Of a stretch of 64,000 nt of DNA, positions 26,511-36,048 are shown piece by piece. Source of the stretch: Flectobacillus roseus (lineage in GTDB: Bacteria; Bacteroidota; Bacteroidia; Cytophagales; Spirosomataceae); the NCBI RefSeq assembly GCF_030056665.1, contig NZ_JASHIG010000007.1. One strand, 5' to 3'. Below the pieces are notes generated by a model that was not told the DNA's origin, ran no database searches, and saw only the letters and a list, made by a program, of their open reading frames with translations. How positions within the stretch are numbered: position 1 is the stretch's first letter; each line of letters starts with the position of its first letter. The translations under genes were made by a program, and so were the position numbers.

Positions 26511-29500
26511 TTGCTTATGCAAAATCTGGTAAATCATATATTTGAGGATACATTTGTTGGATATTGGCTTTGGGATGCAAGCTCCAATCTGAACTCATGT
26601 AATCCTACTCTTCTCAATCTTCTGGCATATCCCGAGGCAACATTAAACGCTTCGGAGGTTTTTTGGTATGACTACCTGTCCGCTTCGGATTTATTTGCTT
26701 TTCAAAACGCATTCGAAGAATTATCTCAAACGATTGAGCCTCGAAATATTTCATTCAAATGGCGCTTGAAACTACCCAATCAGGAAGTTAGATATGTTCG
26801 TGCGGGATTTAGAAACCTCCTCAACGACTTTTCAGTTGAAGCTGTAGTCGGTAGTTTTATCGACATTACTGAAGAAACTTTACAACTATTGGGTGCTCAA
26901 AGGGAAGAAAAACTCTATCAACAAACGTCGCAATTAGGCAAGAGTGGTGCCTGGGAATTCGATCTTAGCAAAAATTGGTTTTATTTCAATCATCCCGCTC
27001 TTAAGATTTTGCATCAGCCATCAGCTCGGGTGGATTGGGAAGGGTTGAAGAGTATTTTTGCTCAAACCGATGATTTTCTTTCATTCGAACGCAATGTCAA
27101 AGCTTTATCTCCCTCTTACAGTACTTTTACCCTAGAGTTTGAGGCAAATAAAAGCCTTGGAACTGGGCGTTGGTTTAGAATTATTGCAGAGTTAAAAAGC
27201 GCTACCATATCCTCGACAAAAGTATTTGGCATCATACAAGATATTACTGATTTTAAGTTATTTGACGAACGCCTCAATGTGATATTTGAGCGCTCGACTG
27301 ACGCACATTTGGTATTTGACGAAAATGGTATTATTGATTGTAATGCCGCGGCAGTCCAAATGCTAGGATGCGACGACAAGGCGACGCTTTTGAGATATCA
27401 TCCAGCTCATTTTTCACCTGATTTTCAACCTGATGGTATTACCTCATTTGAAAAGTCTAAAAAGATGGATGCTTTGGCGCGTCAAAATGGGTATCATCGT
27501 TTTGAGTGGCTACACAAGCGCCTTGATGGCACAACTTTTTTGGCTGAGGTAACCCTCAATCCCATTCGATTAAATCAAAAAGATGCACTTTTGGTGGTAT
27601 GGCATGATATCACTGAAAGAAAAAAAGCGGAGGCAAAACTTGCCAATACGCAACTTTTACTCGCAGAGACGCAATTACTGACACATTCGGCAAGTTGGGT
27701 GCTAGATTTATCAACTCATATCAATACATATTCATCGGCAGCTTGTGAAATATTTGAAATAGAAAATGTCTCAAATTTTCCTAAAATAAATCCGCTCGAT
27801 TGGATAGATGAAAGTGCAAAAGCACATTACCAACAGGTATTAGAGCAGGCCATTCAAACTGAAGAAGAGTTTGAAATTGAGCTTCTGATTAATTTGCAAA
27901 ATGGCAAAAAGAAGGTAATACGAAAAATCGGAAAACCAACCATTTCTGAAAGCGGGAAAGTAGATAAAATTATTGGTGCTATCTTGGATATAACGCAAGA
28001 AAGAAAAGACCAAGAAGCAATATTAATTAAGCAAGAGCAGTTTGCCAGCTTTATTACAAATACGCCTGCTGCTATAGCAATCTTTGATACCAAATTGAAT
28101 TATATCGCTTACAGTCAGCATTGGATAGATTCTTTGCTCATTAAAGAACAAGATTTGGTAGGAAAAAATCATTACGAGGTTTTGCCATATATTCCCCAAA
28201 AATGGAAAGAGATTAATGATTTGTGTTTGAAGGGAGAAATTCATCATTCTGAAAGTGATTCCTTTACTCGTACAGATGGCAAGCAAGAATGGATACGCTG
28301 GGATGTTCGTCCGTGGTATATGGATGCAGGTGAAATAGGTGGAATTATCATTTGTATTGATGTAATTACTGATCAAATTGAGGCCCAAAATACACTTATT
28401 CTCGCCAAAGAGGAGGCAGAACAAGCGGCAGTTGCCAAAACACAGTTTTTGTCAACGATGAGCCATGAAATACGTACACCCATGAATGCTGTGATTGGTA
28501 TTACACATTTGTTGATGCAAAATGCGCGAGAGGATCAAGCTGAATACTTGAAAATTTTGAAGTTTTCAGCAGAGAATTTATTAGTGTTAATCAATGATAT
28601 TCTTGATTTTAACAAAATAGAGGCAGGTAAAATTACTTTTGAAGAAGTTGATTTTAACCTGAAAGATTTATTGCTCAATATCCGAGCTGCTTTATTGCAA
28701 AAGGCTATTGATAAAGGGATTCAGTTGAAACTGTTGATGGAGGATGATCTTCCTGAGGCGGTAAAAGGAGATTCGGTAAGAATAGGTCAGATACTGACTA
28801 ACCTTGTTTCCAATGCGGTGAAGTTTACAGATTATGGACGTGTTACGATTTCGGCATCAATTCTGAAAAAAGATGCAGATTCGACAACTATAACGTTTGA
28901 GGTGAAAGATACAGGAATCGGTATACCTCAAGACAAATGGGATTCTATTTTTGACAGTTTTACGCAGGCCAGTTCAGAAACTACCCGTAAATACGGAGGC
29001 ACTGGACTAGGGTTGACCATTACGAAGCGATTGTTGGAATTACAAGGCAGTAAAATCCAACTAGAAAGTGCTCCAGGAGAAGGATCAACATTTTATTTTG
29101 ACCTTCGTCTGAAGAATAGTTCATTCCAATTTAAAAAACGTACTGAACCTGATATGACAAACCAAAAACACCCAAGTTTGAAAGGACTTAAATTATTAAT
29201 TGCTGATGACAATCGAATAAATATTATAGTAGCACAACAATTCTTTAAGCGATGGGATATTGAAAGCGATGTTGCCGAAAACGGCGTACTCGCTGTTCAA
29301 ATGGTACAACAATCAGACTATGATATGGTCTTGATGGATTTACAAATGCCTGAAATGGACGGTTATGAGGCAACCAAAAGTATCAGAGCGTTAAGTAATG
29401 ATAGATTCGCGCAGATTCCAATCATTGCCTTAACAGCCTCAGCCATGCTTGATATTAAGGATAAAGCATTTTCGGTGGGTATGAATGATTACATTTCCAA

Positions 29501-29570
29501 GCCTTTTAATCCTGACGATTTATATCGCAAAATTGCATTGTATAAAAAGGAAAACACTCAAGAGGTTTAG
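26511..29570 (+). CDS. Hybrid sensor histidine kinase with multiple PAS domains
   Basis: A 1019-residue cytoplasmic protein with no membrane helix. Four or more PAS/PAC modules occupy residues 1-620 (FWYDYLSASDLFAFQNAFEE, LVFDENGIIDCNAAAVQMLG, VVWHDITERKKAEAKL, FASFITNTPAAIAIFDTKLN). The HisKA domain has MSHEIRTPMNAVIG with phospho-acceptor His652. An HATPase domain follows with DTGIGIPQDKWDSIFDSF and YGGTGLGLTITKRL. A receiver domain (about 890-1010) has ADDNRIN, phospho-acceptor Asp943 in VLMDLQMPEMDGYE, ALTASAM and YISKPF. It probably senses an intracellular or redox cue through PAS domains and phosphorylates its own receiver. No response regulator lies beside it; the start could also be at 26517. 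Confidence 0.93.
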   Translation: MLMQNLVNHIFEDTFVGYWLWDASSNLNSCNPTLLNLLAYPEATLNASEVFWYDYLSASDLFAFQNAFEELSQTIEPRNISFKWRLKLPNQEVRYVRAGFRNLLNDFSVEAVVGSFIDITEETLQLLGAQREEKLYQQTSQLGKSGAWEFDLSKNWFYFNHPALKILHQPSARVDWEGLKSIFAQTDDFLSFERNVKALSPSYSTFTLEFEANKSLGTGRWFRIIAELKSATISSTKVFGIIQDITDFKLFDERLNVIFERSTDAHLVFDENGIIDCNAAAVQMLGCDDKATLLRYHPAHFSPDFQPDGITSFEKSKKMDALARQNGYHRFEWLHKRLDGTTFLAEVTLNPIRLNQKDALLVVWHDITERKKAEAKLANTQLLLAETQLLTHSASWVLDLSTHINTYSSAACEIFEIENVSNFPKINPLDWIDESAKAHYQQVLEQAIQTEEEFEIELLINLQNGKKKVIRKIGKPTISESGKVDKIIGAILDITQERKDQEAILIKQEQFASFITNTPAAIAIFDTKLNYIAYSQHWIDSLLIKEQDLVGKNHYEVLPYIPQKWKEINDLCLKGEIHHSESDSFTRTDGKQEWIRWDVRPWYMDAGEIGGIIICIDVITDQIEAQNTLILAKEEAEQAAVAKTQFLSTMSHEIRTPMNAVIGITHLLMQNAREDQAEYLKILKFSAENLLVLINDILDFNKIEAGKITFEEVDFNLKDLLLNIRAALLQKAIDKGIQLKLLMEDDLPEAVKGDSVRIGQILTNLVSNAVKFTDYGRVTISASILKKDADSTTITFEVKDTGIGIPQDKWDSIFDSFTQASSETTRKYGGTGLGLTITKRLLELQGSKIQLESAPGEGSTFYFDLRLKNSSFQFKKRTEPDMTNQKHPSLKGLKLLIADDNRINIIVAQQFFKRWDIESDVAENGVLAVQMVQQSDYDMVLMDLQMPEMDGYEATKSIRALSNDRFAQIPIIALTASAMLDIKDKAFSVGMNDYISKPFNPDDLYRKIALYKKENTQEV

Positions 29571-29731
29571 ATGTGCTACCTGCTTATATGAACATACCTT
29601 TAGGTATTCAAATTGACTGGGGATATAGAGAATGAGTGATTTTGATTTGGATTTCAGCCATACATTTCTACCGCTGGAATAGAGATATCAAAAAAATGAA
29701 ATCACTCAATCTCCATTCAATAAATGAAGAA

Positions 29732-31339
29732 TCAAGGTACCTTCAACACTTTTCCACGATAGACTGGAGCAATTTTAGCATTTCCTGTAGCGGGAGTGAC
29801 CGAAATCAGGTAAAGATTAGGGGATAGCTCTGCCATGTCTAGGGGAAGAAGGTTGTTTTCTGCAATCATATTTTCGTGTTCCTGCACCAGTCTTCCTGCA
29901 CCATCATAAATCTTCACATTGAAAAATTGGCTTTCTGCCTCCAAGCGTACAAAAAGAATTGAACTGCAAGGATTAGGATAGGTTGGTAATTCTTGAACAG
30001 GGATGAAATCATCAACTGTCCAGTTGCCCGTATATTCATAACAACCAATATCGTAAGCGCCGCCAATCGGTCGAAGCGTATCTGTTAAATCAGTTCTGAT
30101 TCGAAGATAAGATAGATCTTTTCCTGCATTTACTAATGGAGAGGAAAGTCTTGGCTTATAGTTGTCATCGTTGGAATATTGTAGCTTTGCGTTGTCGATG
30201 GACTTATCAGTAAAGTTATTCGAGACTATAGATTTTACGGTTGTATTGGTTTTGATATATTGATTGGTTGGCGTTTTGAGCAGCAAATTATTGTATACTT
30301 CATATTGTTGAATATTACTATACAGTTTAATACTTTCTCCCTTGGTACTGATGATACTATTATTCATAATTCGAACGAAGGTATTTTCAGAAGAACGCGG
30401 TCGGGTATCTGAAAAAATACCATTTCCACCCACATTGTAAATTAGGTTGTTATATACCTGCTGATTTCCCAAACCACCCAGCATAATAATACCGGTGCCG
30501 TTGACATCATGAATAATATTGTTGTAGCAGTCTCCTCCTGCACCACCTCCGATTTGAATGCCATTTACTTGATATACTGAAAATGGATTATAGCCTGTAT
30601 GTTGAAGTTCATTGTGGTGGACTTTTGCATCGGGTGCACACGCATACTGAATTCCTTCGGCGGCGGTTCTCAATATTTTATTATGATGTATATCTAAACC
30701 ATAAATCAGGTGAGGCCAAGCTAAAGTTTTGCTACCATCACAAGTGATTTCCTGACCTTCGTTCCAAAACGAACTACCAATGTACATGCCTTCGCTGCCT
30801 GTATCATGAATATAGTTGTGATGTATCAAAATATTAAACATCGCAAAATTCCCTTCCCAGTTGCTTTGGTCACAAAAAGGGTCAGATTTGACCATGATTC
30901 CCGCAAAGCCCACATGTGACACTTCTGTATTAGCTACCTCGATATCGCTACTGGTTCCTTCTATTTTGATCCCCATGGATGCATCGGCAGTGGCACTGAT
31001 CCCAAAACCTTCTTTCACAGTAGCATCGCCTGAGCCTAAAAATTGAACATAATTACAGTCCGAAAATAAAACCCCTACATTATACCCAGTGATGTTTACT
31101 TTTCCACCACAGTTGATGATTTTGATAGGTTGTGTGGCGGTTCCTTTGATATTATTAAATCGAATTTCGGTATAATTACCTGCGCTAAAACATACAGTTT
31201 GTCCGGGCTTTACTGGTAAATTAGAAGGGTCAAAATAATTTGCTTTGCTTATGGTAATATCGCAATTACAGTTCTGTGAATAGGAAGAATAACAGACAAG
31301 AAGACTCCAAAAAGATATTATTTTTATGATTATGCGCAT
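29732..31339 (-). CDS. Right-handed beta-helix protein with type IX secretion tail
   Basis: A 535-residue secreted protein when started at 31339 (MRIIIKIISFWSLLVCYSSY, then SQN), which opens a good signal peptide; the longer frame adds 28 unlikely residues. The body is a parallel beta-helix: repeats such as VSHVGFAGIMVKS, HHNYIHDTGSEGMYIGS, LDIHHNKILRTAAEGIQYA and IIHDVNGTGIIMLGG. The C-terminus (from about 455) has LPTYPNPCSSILFVRL, KIYDGAGRLVQEH and LYLISVTPATG, the pattern of a Por secretion sorting domain, followed by an extra tail (APVYRGKVLKVP). It probably binds or cleaves a polysaccharide outside the cell, but no lyase active site can be assigned. Confidence 0.82.
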   Translation of the reverse strand: MRIIIKIISFWSLLVCYSSYSQNCNCDITISKANYFDPSNLPVKPGQTVCFSAGNYTEIRFNNIKGTATQPIKIINCGGKVNITGYNVGVLFSDCNYVQFLGSGDATVKEGFGISATADASMGIKIEGTSSDIEVANTEVSHVGFAGIMVKSDPFCDQSNWEGNFAMFNILIHHNYIHDTGSEGMYIGSSFWNEGQEITCDGSKTLAWPHLIYGLDIHHNKILRTAAEGIQYACAPDAKVHHNELQHTGYNPFSVYQVNGIQIGGGAGGDCYNNIIHDVNGTGIIMLGGLGNQQVYNNLIYNVGGNGIFSDTRPRSSENTFVRIMNNSIISTKGESIKLYSNIQQYEVYNNLLLKTPTNQYIKTNTTVKSIVSNNFTDKSIDNAKLQYSNDDNYKPRLSSPLVNAGKDLSYLRIRTDLTDTLRPIGGAYDIGCYEYTGNWTVDDFIPVQELPTYPNPCSSILFVRLEAESQFFNVKIYDGAGRLVQEHENMIAENNLLPLDMAELSPNLYLISVTPATGNAKIAPVYRGKVLKVP

Positions 31340-31803
31340 AATTCTGTACACTAAGATGAATAAATTAATAATTGGCGGATAATTAATCAAAACATTAAGC
31401 TTAGTAATAGGTGCTATTAACAAAATTATGAATTTTTTGCATTTATGTATCTTTTTGCTCTAAAATGTATTTAGAAAAAAGCCTTCTCTATTTTTATTAC
31501 AAAATAATACGGGCACGAGGAATGATTAAACAAATCGCAAAACTGTATTTTGGCCTTTGTTGGAGTTATTATCAACAAATATGCGACAGCATTAAGTTTG
31601 CTCAATTATACAAGTAATCTTGGGTTTGTTGCTAACGCAAGAGTCGTTGGAGAAAACTCCAACCATGGCAAAATGATAGGAGCTTATAATCATAATTCTA
31701 CATTCTTTATGTTTTAAGCACCTACAAATAACAGATATACGATTAACTAGTAACATCTATCAACTTACGACAATAGGATTGACTATCTTTGTGGCAAAAT
31801 AAA
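31340..31803. other. Divergent intergenic region before the endonuclease-like gene
   Basis: AT-rich, no gene. GTTGGAG and CTCCAAC form a perfect 7-bp stem with an AAAA loop near 31647-31664, without a T-tract. TATCTTTG at 31784-31791 fits the Bacteroidota -7 element TAnnTTTG and would give a very short leader for the gene starting at 31804. Confidence 0.4.
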
Positions 31804-32706
31804 ATGAAAATGGCAGATAGTGAATGGATAGATGAGCTTTCTCAATGGCTCGAATTGCAGGGAATTCCTTTTGAAAAAACCGTAGAGGAGTTGGAAGGAC
31901 AGATTTTGCCTTTGATATATTTTCCGACCAAAAATATAAAACTTCTTCTTTTTGATATTTACGATTGGGAGCAAAAACCACTTTCGGAATTTTATGGTAC
32001 CAAATTGAGCCAGTTGGCAGCTACTACGGGTAACAAATACATTTGTCTTTGGCAAGATTTATGGTACACCAAGCAAGCACTTCTCAAGGCAAGAATTCGT
32101 AGTGTGTTAGGCTTTTTTACCAGATTACATGCGCGTCATTGTGTGGTGTCCAGAATTGATAAACCTTTGATGGAATCGTTCTTCAATACACATCATTTAC
32201 AAGGAAGTACGCAAGCTAAGCTTAAATATGGACTTTTTCTCAAAAAACAATATATCCAGAAATACTTGGGTGAAAATTTTCCTACTAATGAAAATGCACT
32301 GATTGCCGTAGCGAGTTTTAGTGGTGCTCGAACCATGAAGTGGGGTGATAGACAAGATTTTCGTTCGTATGAATTACTGCGATTTGCCTCATTGCAAGGA
32401 TATGTTGTGGTAGGAGGAATGGACAAACTTATGAAGGCTTTTATGCATGAGAACCAACCAGATGATATTATGAGTTATGCTGACAAAGATTGGTCTAACG
32501 GACGGAGTTATCATGTTCTAGGATTCAAACAAGTGGTTGATTTTGAAATAGCTACCTATTATTGGGTGAATTCAAAAACGTATGAACGCTATCCTGAAAA
32601 CCGTATTTTGCAACAATATTCACTAGAAGAATTGAAATCCCAAGGTTGGATTAGGATAATCAACTCTGGTAGTTTGAAGTATATAAAAACACTTTGTAAA
32701 GAATAG
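31804..32706 (+). CDS. Endonuclease-like protein with homing-endonuclease-associated domain
   Basis: A 300-residue cytoplasmic protein. The ATG at 31804 is chosen because an in-frame TTG at 31789 lies within the putative -7 box. The N-terminal 110 residues (LPLIYFPTKNIKLLLFDIYD, KYICLWQDLWYTKQALLKAR) resemble restriction-endonuclease-like folds of the Vsr/homing type. Residues about 125-290 match the acetyltransferase-like domain that follows nuclease domains in phage Hef-like homing endonucleases: FFNTHHLQGSTQ, ALIAVASFSGART, FRSYELLRFASLQGYVVVGG, DIMSYADKDWSNGRSYHVLG and YYWVNSKTYERYPE. I infer distant kinship; catalytic residues are not assigned. It ends 9 bases before miaA, so the two are probably co-transcribed. 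Confidence 0.6.
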   Translation: MKMADSEWIDELSQWLELQGIPFEKTVEELEGQILPLIYFPTKNIKLLLFDIYDWEQKPLSEFYGTKLSQLAATTGNKYICLWQDLWYTKQALLKARIRSVLGFFTRLHARHCVVSRIDKPLMESFFNTHHLQGSTQAKLKYGLFLKKQYIQKYLGENFPTNENALIAVASFSGARTMKWGDRQDFRSYELLRFASLQGYVVVGGMDKLMKAFMHENQPDDIMSYADKDWSNGRSYHVLGFKQVVDFEIATYYWVNSKTYERYPENRILQQYSLEELKSQGWIRIINSGSLKYIKTLCKE

Positions 32707-32715
32707 AAAGATTTT

Positions 32716-33612
32716 ATGCAATATGAACTAATCACCATATTAGGACCAACTGCCTCTGGCAAAACCCATCTGGCGGTACAATTAGCTTCCCTGCTCGATG
32801 CCGAAATTATTAGTGCAGATTCAAGACAAGTTTATCGAGGAATGAATCTTGGAACAGGAAAAGATTTGGATGAGTATACTACAGACAACAAAAATATTCC
32901 CTATCATTTGATCGATATCGTGGATGCTGGTGAAAGCTATCATATTTTTCAATTTCAACAGGATTTTCAAAAAGCATATAACAATATCCGAAGTCGTGGT
33001 AAAATTGCCATTCTTTGCGGAGGAAGTGGCTTGTATTTGGAGGCAGTTTTAAAAGGTTTTCAATATACTGCTGTGCCAATTGATGAAGCATTTCGTGCTA
33101 CCTTACTTCCTTTGAGTCATGAAGAACTCTTAAAACGGTTTGAATCATTGTCTGCTTTGGTGCCCAAAGCAGATACCTCTACGCACAAACGTACCATCCG
33201 AGCCATTGAAATAGGAACGTATCTTCAGGCACATCCTGAGTTTGAATTACCGCAGCAGCAAGCAGTTAATTCCATCATCTTTGGACTAAATCCACCTGTA
33301 GAATTACGTCGAGAAAAAATTACTAGACGCTTGCAACAGCGTTTTGAACAAGGGATGGTGGAAGAAGTAAAAGCACTACTCGACCTAGGCGTAAGTCCTG
33401 ACAAATTGATATTTTATGGCTTGGAATATAAATGGATTACGGAATATCTGCAAGGTGCAATAGACTACCAGACGATGTTTGATCGATTGAATGTAGCAAT
33501 TCATCAATTTTCAAAAAGGCAAATGACATACTTTCGGAAAATGGAGAAAGATGGTTTGATTATCAATTGGTTAGGTGAGAAGCCGTTTACTCAAATTCAA
33601 CAATTTATATAG
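32716..33612 (+). CDS. miaA: tRNA dimethylallyltransferase
   Basis: A 298-residue enzyme that transfers a dimethylallyl group to N6 of A37 in tRNAs reading codons that start with U. The P-loop is GPTASGKTHLA at about residues 10-17, followed by IISADSRQVYRGMNLGTGK with the conserved Asp-Ser-Arg-Gln block and IPYHLIDIVDAGESYHIFQF. ILCGGSGLYLEAVLKGF and the C-terminal RREKITRRLQQRFEQGMVEE and KRQMTYFRK are family hallmarks. Length fits the family. It starts 9 bases after the endonuclease-like gene. The other tRNA wobble modification gene mnmA is 1.3 kb downstream but not in the same operon. Confidence 0.96.
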   Translation: MQYELITILGPTASGKTHLAVQLASLLDAEIISADSRQVYRGMNLGTGKDLDEYTTDNKNIPYHLIDIVDAGESYHIFQFQQDFQKAYNNIRSRGKIAILCGGSGLYLEAVLKGFQYTAVPIDEAFRATLLPLSHEELLKRFESLSALVPKADTSTHKRTIRAIEIGTYLQAHPEFELPQQQAVNSIIFGLNPPVELRREKITRRLQQRFEQGMVEEVKALLDLGVSPDKLIFYGLEYKWITEYLQGAIDYQTMFDRLNVAIHQFSKRQMTYFRKMEKDGLIINWLGEKPFTQIQQFI

Positions 33613-33749
33613 GCTTTTTTAAGAGTGTTTTGTTACTTTGTTATAGAAAAATCGTATAAATATTACAATTCGATTAGGGTTAGCCTGTTCACAATTGTCA
33701 TTGTATCAAATTAGAGATTTTTTCACACTCTTTTTCACTCCTATCTAAA

Positions 33750-33848
33750 ATGTCAGTAGTTATCTTAGCCCTTGTATTATTAGGAATTGGTTTCTACCTT
33801 TCCTATTCAGTGAGTAGCACTCACAAAGAAAAAAAGTTTTCTAAGTAA
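33750..33848 (+). CDS. Possible small single-helix membrane protein
   Basis: A 32-codon frame (ATG at 33750, TAA at 33846) predicts one hydrophobic helix (VVILALVLLGIGFYLSYS) and a basic tail (HKEKKFSK), the usual layout of tiny inner-membrane proteins with the positive end in the cytoplasm. It lies in a 400-base gap otherwise without genes and is followed by a strong hairpin at 33952-34000. I do not recognise a family. Confidence 0.4.
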   Translation: MSVVILALVLLGIGFYLSYSVSSTHKEKKFSK

Positions 33849-33951
33849 GAAAATTTTGATATGCTTGATTCGTAGTAAGGCAATATACGCACAGAAAATA
33901 TTACTTACTAACCCATAAGTGTTCCTGCTTTGTTAAATGCAATTAAATGTT

Positions 33952-34004
33952 AGGTTTTGAAATTTGAAAATGTGTACGGTGTTTTCAAATTTCAAAACCT
34001 TTGT
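33952..34004. terminator. Bidirectional terminator-like hairpin upstream of the trpF-like stop
   Basis: A perfect 19-bp stem, AGGTTTTGAAATTTGAAAA (33952-33970) and TTTTCAAATTTCAAAACCT (33982-34000), with an 11-base loop. It is placed 12 bases beyond the end of the leftward TrpF-like gene and could end transcripts from both sides. Confidence 0.7.
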
Positions 34005-34011
34005 TGTTTGC

Positions 34012-34623
34012 CTAGAAATCATCATCTAGTGCCTCCAAAATATTGATTAACTCATCCATGTTAGCAAAACCCGGGCGAATTTCTTCTCCACCCTTCAATG
34101 CCAAGCCTTTAAATCCTACTTCTTCCAATAATTGATTGGCGTTGTCCTCTGTAATGCCAAAACCCAAAAGAATAGGATATTGCGCTGCCCAAGTTTCGAT
34201 TTGATTTGTGATAGCATCTATTGGCGTAAATTCATCAGAATTTTCTAACAAAAAATAAGTAACATATCCCGCAGTCGATTGAAATAAGGCTGGAAGATTA
34301 GCTTCTGCAAAATCAGTTTTGAGAATAATGGGTAAATTCAACTCTTTCAAAGCATCCAAATCTGGCAAATCACTGCCCGAATTAGCTGAAATTTGAATCG
34401 CATCTGGTAAAAAAGTGCTTACCATTTCTTGAATATGCAACGCATTATTCGAGCTGGTCTCACCCACGATTTGAACACCTGCAAGCCAACCTCTCATTTC
34501 TTTGTATTTCTCAAAAGGAACATTGTCCATTGAAAAACCAATATATTCAACGCCCATTCCTGCACAGTAGCGAGCATCTGATAAATTATTTACCTCCGAA
34601 ACCTTAACGATAGTTTTTAACAT
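34012..34623 (-). CDS. TrpF-like protein lacking the usual catalytic residues
   Basis: A 203-residue (beta/alpha)8-type protein (start at 34623, MLKTIVKVSEVNN; a longer frame adds 22 residues overlapping the promoter). It aligns by eye with phosphoribosylanthranilate isomerase: VKVSEVNNLSDARYCAGMGV corresponds to KICGIT..EDA, YIGFSMD to the GFVF strand, AIQISANSG to VQLHG, and GFKGLALKGGEEIRPGFANM to the phosphate-binding end. The catalytic Cys of TrpF (in KICG) is Ser here, and the general acid Asp in the LLD strand appears as LLEN. So isomerase activity is doubtful; it may bind another phosphorylated ligand. No other trp gene is nearby. Confidence 0.7.
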   Translation of the reverse strand: MLKTIVKVSEVNNLSDARYCAGMGVEYIGFSMDNVPFEKYKEMRGWLAGVQIVGETSSNNALHIQEMVSTFLPDAIQISANSGSDLPDLDALKELNLPIILKTDFAEANLPALFQSTAGYVTYFLLENSDEFTPIDAITNQIETWAAQYPILLGFGITEDNANQLLEEVGFKGLALKGGEEIRPGFANMDELINILEALDDDF

Positions 34624-34669
34624 AATTGTTTTCTTCTTGTAGAGCAAAACGTTTACCCTTGAATTTTTG

Positions 34670-34700
34670 CAAAAGTACAATTTGACCAACTCAGAACCAA
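34670..34700 (-). promoter_or_regulatory. Candidate promoter of the TrpF-like gene
   Basis: On the minus strand TTG (34700-34698) is followed after 20 bases by TACTTTTG (34677-34670), which fits the Bacteroidota -33/-7 promoter pattern (TTG, about 19-21 bases, TAnnTTTG). It ends 46 bases upstream of the chosen ATG at 34623. Confidence 0.5.
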
Positions 34701-34870
34701 AAAGCTAGCCGTGGTGTTAGAAAAATATTGTATTTTTGCAAAAGAATATTTGGTTAGGAGAGGTTACTCATCTTTGATAAGTACCATTATTGGGTTTACA
34801 ACACTGATCTAATCGCTATTCGAAAATCATATTTAAAAACAACGGAGGACTTTGAATCCTCGCCGAAAAC

Positions 34871-36007
34871 ATGAGTAAACACGGAAGAATTTTAGTCGCC
34901 ATGAGTGGCGGTATCGACAGTTCGGTGGCAGCGGTAATGCTTCACGAACAAGGCTATGAAGTAGTAGGTATGACCATGAAAACATGGGATTATGCCTCAT
35001 CAGGTGGTACCAAGAAAGAAACAGGTTGCTGCTCGTTGGACTCCATCAACGACGCACGTAACATTGCTGTAGAGTTGGGTTTCCCACATTATATCCTTGA
35101 TATTAGAGAAGAATTTGGTGATTATGTGATTAATCACTTTACGGGTGAATACTTAGAAGGGCGCACGCCAAACCCTTGTGTGATGTGTAATACGCATATC
35201 AAGTGGGATGCGCTTTTGCGTCGTGCAGATAAGCTTGATTGTGAGTTTATTGCAACAGGACATTATGCCAATATTCGTGAAGAAAATTCACGTTTTGTGA
35301 TTTCTAAGGGTGTTGATACTTGGAAAGATCAAAGTTATGTGTTGTGGGGTGTTTCGCAAGAAAGTCTTTCTCGTACCAAGTTGCCTTTGGGACATTTGAC
35401 TAAAAATACCATTCGAGAAATGGCAAAAGAACGTGGTTTTATGGATTTGGTCAACAAATCTGAAAGTTATGAAATTTGCTTTGTGCCAGATAACGATTAT
35501 CGTGGCTTCTTAAAACGTCGTGTGGAAGGTTTAGAAGATCAAGTTCGTGGTGGAAACTTTGTGGATACCAGCGGTAAGGTACTTGGCAAACATGAAGGCT
35601 ATCCATTTTATACCATCGGACAAAGAAAAGGTTTGGGTATTGCATTAGGCTATCCAGCTTTTGTGACAGAAATTCGTAAAGAAACTAACGAGGTAGTTTT
35701 GGGACGTGACAAAGATTTGGAGCGTGATGGTATGTGGGTTGGACAATTGAATTTGTCGAAGTATGCGTCAATCCCAGATACATTAGAAACCATCACCAAA
35801 GTTCGTTACAAAGATCAAGGTACACCAGCGAAAATTATTCAAGAAGGAGAAAAAATCCGAGTAGACTTTCATCAACCAGTATCGGGTATTGCGCCTGGTC
35901 AAGCGGCGGTGTTTTACGAAGGAGATGATGTTGTAGGTGGAGGCTGGATTTCAAGATCTTTTAAACAAGATGCAACTTCAGGGATTTATGCTGCAGAAAT
36001 GCGTTAA
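34871..36007 (+). CDS. mnmA: tRNA-uridine 2-sulfurtransferase
   Basis: A 378-residue enzyme that thiolates U34 of tRNA-Lys, -Glu and -Gln. The ATP-binding PP-loop is VAMSGGIDSSVAAVML near residues 10-20. The catalytic cysteines are Cys103 in NPCVMCN and Cys203 in YEICFVPD, with ATGHYA between. The C-terminal beta-barrel contains YTIGQRKGLGI and PVSGIAPGQAAVFY. Length and motifs are fully standard. The gene is divergent from the TrpF-like gene and followed by a clear terminator. Confidence 0.97.
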   Translation: MSKHGRILVAMSGGIDSSVAAVMLHEQGYEVVGMTMKTWDYASSGGTKKETGCCSLDSINDARNIAVELGFPHYILDIREEFGDYVINHFTGEYLEGRTPNPCVMCNTHIKWDALLRRADKLDCEFIATGHYANIREENSRFVISKGVDTWKDQSYVLWGVSQESLSRTKLPLGHLTKNTIREMAKERGFMDLVNKSESYEICFVPDNDYRGFLKRRVEGLEDQVRGGNFVDTSGKVLGKHEGYPFYTIGQRKGLGIALGYPAFVTEIRKETNEVVLGRDKDLERDGMWVGQLNLSKYASIPDTLETITKVRYKDQGTPAKIIQEGEKIRVDFHQPVSGIAPGQAAVFYEGDDVVGGGWISRSFKQDATSGIYAAEMR

Positions 36008-36048
36008 TTAACAATTTTGGAAAGCTTTTTATTTTGAAAAACAGATTA

